A stretch of 9,365 bases of DNA from Deltaproteobacteria bacterium. Lineage in GTDB: Bacteria > Myxococcota_A > Polyangia > JAAYKL01. The stretch is from NCBI GenBank assembly GCA_011389755.1, contig JAABTR010000137.1, forward strand, positions 1 through 9,365, given 5' to 3'. Of this stretch, positions 7,416 to 9,365 are shown piece after piece. Both the position numbers and the translations under genes were made by a program. The notes under the pieces are model-generated. The model worked only from the letters and a program-made list of their open reading frames with translations. It made no database searches and was not told where the DNA came from. Numbering within the stretch: the first letter of the stretch is position 1; each line of letters begins with the position of its first letter.

Positions 7416-8174
7416 ATGCGCAAACCTTTCGTTGCCGGTAACTGGAAGATGAACAAGACCATCTCGCAGGGCGTCGAGTTGGCCAAAAATCTCGCCGAAA
7501 AACGCCCGTCGAATGTGGACGCGGATATCGCTGTCATCCCGCCTTTCTTGGCGATCCCCAGCGTGGCCAGAGCGCTCGAAGGCACGCCGATAAGGGTCGG
7601 CGCCCAGGACGTCTACTGGGAGGAATCCGGCGCCTTTACCGGCGAGATATCGTGCGGCATGCTGAGGGACGCAGGATGCTCGTTTGCCCTCGTGGGTCAC
7701 TCGGAGAGGCGTCACGTCCTCGGTGAAACCGACGAGATCGTGCGCAAGAAGCTCGACGCTCTGCTCGCCGCTGACATGGACGTCATCTTGTGCGTGGGAG
7801 AGACGCTGGAGGAGCGGGAGGCCGACCAGACCAACAGCCGCCTCGACACGCAGGTAAAGTCCGGCCTGCAAGGGGTCTCGGAGACCCTCCTGAGCCGCGT
7901 TACCGTGGCCTACGAACCGGTCTGGGCCATCGGCACGGGCAGAACCGCCACTGAGGAGCAAGCCCAGCAGGCTCACGCGTTCATCAGGGGTTTATTGACC
8001 GAGATGTTCGGGCAACAAAAGGCTCAGGCGATACGCATCCAGTACGGCGGCAGCGTCAAACCGAGCAACGCAAAGGGATTATTGTCTCAACCCGATGTCG
8101 ATGGAGCGCTCGTGGGCGGCGCGGCCCTAGACGCCGACTCGTTTACAGGCATCATAGAAGGGGCTCGTCGGTAG
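7416..8174 (+). CDS. tpiA: triosephosphate isomerase
   Basis: A 252-residue TIM-barrel enzyme interconverting dihydroxyacetone phosphate and glyceraldehyde-3-phosphate, the substrate of the upstream GAPDH. Catalytic residues are all present: Asn9 and Lys11 in AGNWKMN, His95 in VGHSERR, and Glu167 in AYEPVWAIGTG, followed by the flexible-loop segment GTGRTATEEQA and the phosphate-binding YGGSVKPSN. Length is normal for bacteria. It lies 83 bases after pgk behind a terminator-like hairpin and 109 bases before secG, the usual order of this cluster in deltaproteobacteria-like genomes. Confidence 0.98.
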   Translation: MRKPFVAGNWKMNKTISQGVELAKNLAEKRPSNVDADIAVIPPFLAIPSVARALEGTPIRVGAQDVYWEESGAFTGEISCGMLRDAGCSFALVGHSERRHVLGETDEIVRKKLDALLAADMDVILCVGETLEEREADQTNSRLDTQVKSGLQGVSETLLSRVTVAYEPVWAIGTGRTATEEQAQQAHAFIRGLLTEMFGQQKAQAIRIQYGGSVKPSNAKGLLSQPDVDGALVGGAALDADSFTGIIEGARR

Positions 8175-8246
8175 GCGTTTCTTTAAAAATTCTTGTCGAT
8201 GAAACCGCGGAAACTTTCCCACCCAATTTTTTTGGTATCCTCCCGC

Positions 8247-8275
8247 TTGACAAGCCAAAGAGCCGAAAGTAGAAA
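8247..8275 (+). promoter_or_regulatory. possible promoter directly before secG
   Basis: A perfect TTGACA (8247-8252), a 17-base spacer and TAGAAA (8270-8275, 4 of 6 matches to TATAAT). Transcription would start near 8282, two bases before the secG ATG, and the -10 would overlap the AAAGG ribosome site (8273-8277). The two readings compete: either secG is made from the read-through tpiA message using AAAGG, or it also has its own leaderless transcript. Confidence 0.35.
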
Positions 8276-8283
8276 GGCATGCC

Positions 8284-8799
8284 ATGCATACGTTACTCAT
8301 AGTCCTACATGTCATTTTTTGTGTGTTCCTCATTCTCGTCATCCTTTTGCAGACGGGAAAAGGAGCGGGTATTGGCGCTGCGTTCGGCGGAGGATCGAGC
8401 CAAACGGTCTTCGGTCCCCGGGGTGCGGGGTCCTTCATAGGCAAGCTGACCGGGGTCGTGGCGGCATTGTTCATGCTGTCTTCGCTGACCTTGGCCTACC
8501 TGTCTTCGTCCACCGCCACGGGGCTCGCCGAGAAGGTCAGGGAGCGGGGGCTCGGGGAGCACTCCGGACAGGCTCAGGATGTGGACCTCGAAGGCCTGAT
8601 GACACAAAGCACGGACGAGGAAGCGGCCTCCACGGACGCCGGAGTCAACCTCGATACGGCACAACCAGATACGATGACGGTTACCGATATCGATACGATG
8701 TCGGCCGAACCGCTCGGGACGGACGCCGTGTCCTCCGGCGCGCCGGAGGACACGCCCAAAGTCGCGGCAGCATCTCCGGAGGCCGCCGCCCCCGAATGA
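8284..8799 (+). CDS. secG: protein translocase subunit SecG with long acidic tail
   Basis: SecG is the small accessory subunit of the SecYEG channel. The first 75 residues are typical: a membrane segment (about 4-22), the conserved LLQTGKGAGIGAAFGGGSSQ loop (from 21) with FGPRG, and a second membrane segment (about 57-75). The protein is 171 residues, while most SecG proteins are about 70-120. The excess is a low-complexity tail (about 76-171) with roughly 20 Asp/Glu against few basic residues, Asp-Thr repeats near the middle, and an Ala/Pro/Glu end. By SecG topology the tail would lie on the periplasmic side. The AAAGG ribosome site is 6 bases upstream. Codon use in the tail is like the rest, so it does not look like a frameshift product. 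Confidence 0.93.
   Translation: MHTLLIVLHVIFCVFLILVILLQTGKGAGIGAAFGGGSSQTVFGPRGAGSFIGKLTGVVAALFMLSSLTLAYLSSSTATGLAEKVRERGLGEHSGQAQDVDLEGLMTQSTDEEAASTDAGVNLDTAQPDTMTVTDIDTMSAEPLGTDAVSSGAPEDTPKVAAASPEAAAPE
8727..8754. repeat. perfect 28-bp palindrome inside secG
   Basis: The left half CGTGTCCTCCGGCG is followed with no spacer by its exact reverse complement CGCCGGAGGACACG; the centre is GGCGCGCC. It lies in the tail-coding part, 45 bases before the end of secG, and codes for the SSGAPED stretch. No T-tract follows, so it is not a standard terminator. It could be a protein binding site or an RNA hairpin. Confidence 0.85.
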
Positions 8800-8868
8800 T
8801 CGTCGCGAAAATCGTCAACCTCCAAAGATCGTAAAGAGTTTCCTCCGCGGACACAGCGCCGACTCCCC

Positions 8869-8897
8869 TTGTCACGAAACGACGAACATTTTATTCT
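8869..8897 (+). promoter_or_regulatory. putative promoter of the DUF1573-type lipoprotein gene
   Basis: TTGTCA (8869-8874, 5 of 6 matches), a 17-base spacer and TATTCT (8892-8897, 4 of 6 matches). Transcription would begin near 8904, giving a leader of about 60 bases. With the 164-base gap after secG it suggests that the lipoprotein gene is a separate unit. Confidence 0.45.
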
Positions 8898-8963
8898 CCG
8901 AAGCGGCGCAAACGAACTTTGAGCCCCAAAGCGGGACTCCTACAAGACCGAGGGTGAATATCG

Positions 8964-9365
8964 ATGAGAGCAGCAATGATCCAAATAGCAATTGTCATCA
9001 TCACAGCGCTGGGACTCGTCCTTGCTGGGTGCGGCGAAAAGAAGGAACAATCCGAAGAAAAGGCCGGGCAGCTCGACTCCCAAGCTCAAGCCCCGGCGCC
9101 TCAGGTTCGAGTCGAAGGCGACTTCTTCGACTGGGGCAGCGTCCGCCAAGGCGAAAAGGTGGAGCACCTTTTTACCATCGAGAACGCCGGTAACGCCGTG
9201 CTCAACATCGAAAAGGTCAAGGCGTCGTGCGGCTGCATCGCCACAGTCCCCTCATCTCGCAGCGTCTCTCCCGGCGGTGCCACAAGCATCAAGGCCACCC
9301 TCGACACCACAGGCCGATTCGGGCCCTCTCGGAAAATCATCTCCGTGTCCACCAACGACCCAAAG
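8964..9365 (+). CDS. DUF1573-type lipoprotein (partial, 5' end)
   Basis: The frame is open from ATG 8964 to the window edge (134 codons) without a stop, so the 3' end is missing. The protein starts with a lipoprotein signal: Arg2, hydrophobic stretch 6-21, and lipobox LAGC with Cys23 as the lipidation site. A charged, Gln/Ala/Pro-rich linker follows (about 24-48). From about residue 49 the sequence matches the pattern of the DUF1573 family: a DFFDWGSVRQGEKVEHLFTI-type opening, IENAGNAVLNI, and the hallmark SCGC with Cys89 and Cys91, then a beta-rich segment. The fold is Ig-like (ASPM/SPD-2/Hydin-like); the function is unknown. AGGGTGA (8951-8957) lies 6 bases before the ATG and supports this start over a second ATG at 8976. 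Residue after Cys23 is Gly, so there is no clear inner-membrane retention signal. Confidence 0.88.
   Translation, partial: MRAAMIQIAIVIITALGLVLAGCGEKKEQSEEKAGQLDSQAQAPAPQVRVEGDFFDWGSVRQGEKVEHLFTIENAGNAVLNIEKVKASCGCIATVPSSRSVSPGGATSIKATLDTTGRFGPSRKIISVSTNDPK

Noticed and set aside
8917..8934. CTTTG...CAAAG inverted repeat as a terminator after secG
   Set aside because: Only a 5-bp stem, no following T-tract, and it lies downstream of the predicted promoter of the next gene, within its leader.

Overview
The window reads as GC-rich, Gram-negative chromosomal DNA with ordinary housekeeping codon use (strong G/C preference at third positions in every gene). The order gapA-pgk-tpiA-secG, a large protein with CxGxCxGxC cysteine repeats, a VKOR-DsbA fusion, and a DUF1573-type lipoprotein together suggest a deltaproteobacterial or Myxococcota-like bacterium (Bradymonadales/Polyangia-type). 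That placement is inferred from gene content and was not checked by any search. There are no tRNA or rRNA genes, insertion sequences, CRISPR arrays or signs of recent transfer, and no gene-free stretch exceeds about 190 bases.

Left part (1-2248, + strand): the 3' end of an unrecognised, probably exported, cysteine-containing protein. It is followed 33 bases later by a soluble hybrid sensor protein with a PAS-like N-terminus, a GAF-like region, a histidine-phosphoacceptor helix, a badly degenerate ATPase domain and an intact C-terminal receiver domain.

Middle part (2242-4934, - strand): a two-gene unit convergent with the sensor gene, overlapping its end by 7 bases. The first gene codes for a secreted protein with about 30 cysteines between residues 126 and 313, mostly in CxGxCxGxC units. 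The second codes for a membrane VKOR domain fused to a periplasmic DsbA-like thioredoxin domain. The obvious reading is that the second protein forms disulfides in its neighbour. The promoter of this unit has a perfect TATAAT so close to the ATG that the message is predicted to be leaderless.

Right part (5028-9365, + strand): a glycolytic cluster read divergently from a good sigma-70-like promoter: gapA (NAD-type GAPDH), pgk and tpiA, then secG with an unusually long acidic C-terminal tail. A perfect 12-bp hairpin with a short T-tract lies between pgk and tpiA. A perfect 28-bp palindrome lies inside the secG tail. The window ends inside a DUF1573-type lipoprotein gene that has its own predicted promoter.

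Most of the window is well-known biology. The part most likely to hold something undescribed is the VKOR-DsbA / cysteine-repeat protein pair. The ATPase-dead hybrid kinase-like protein and the secG tail are second.
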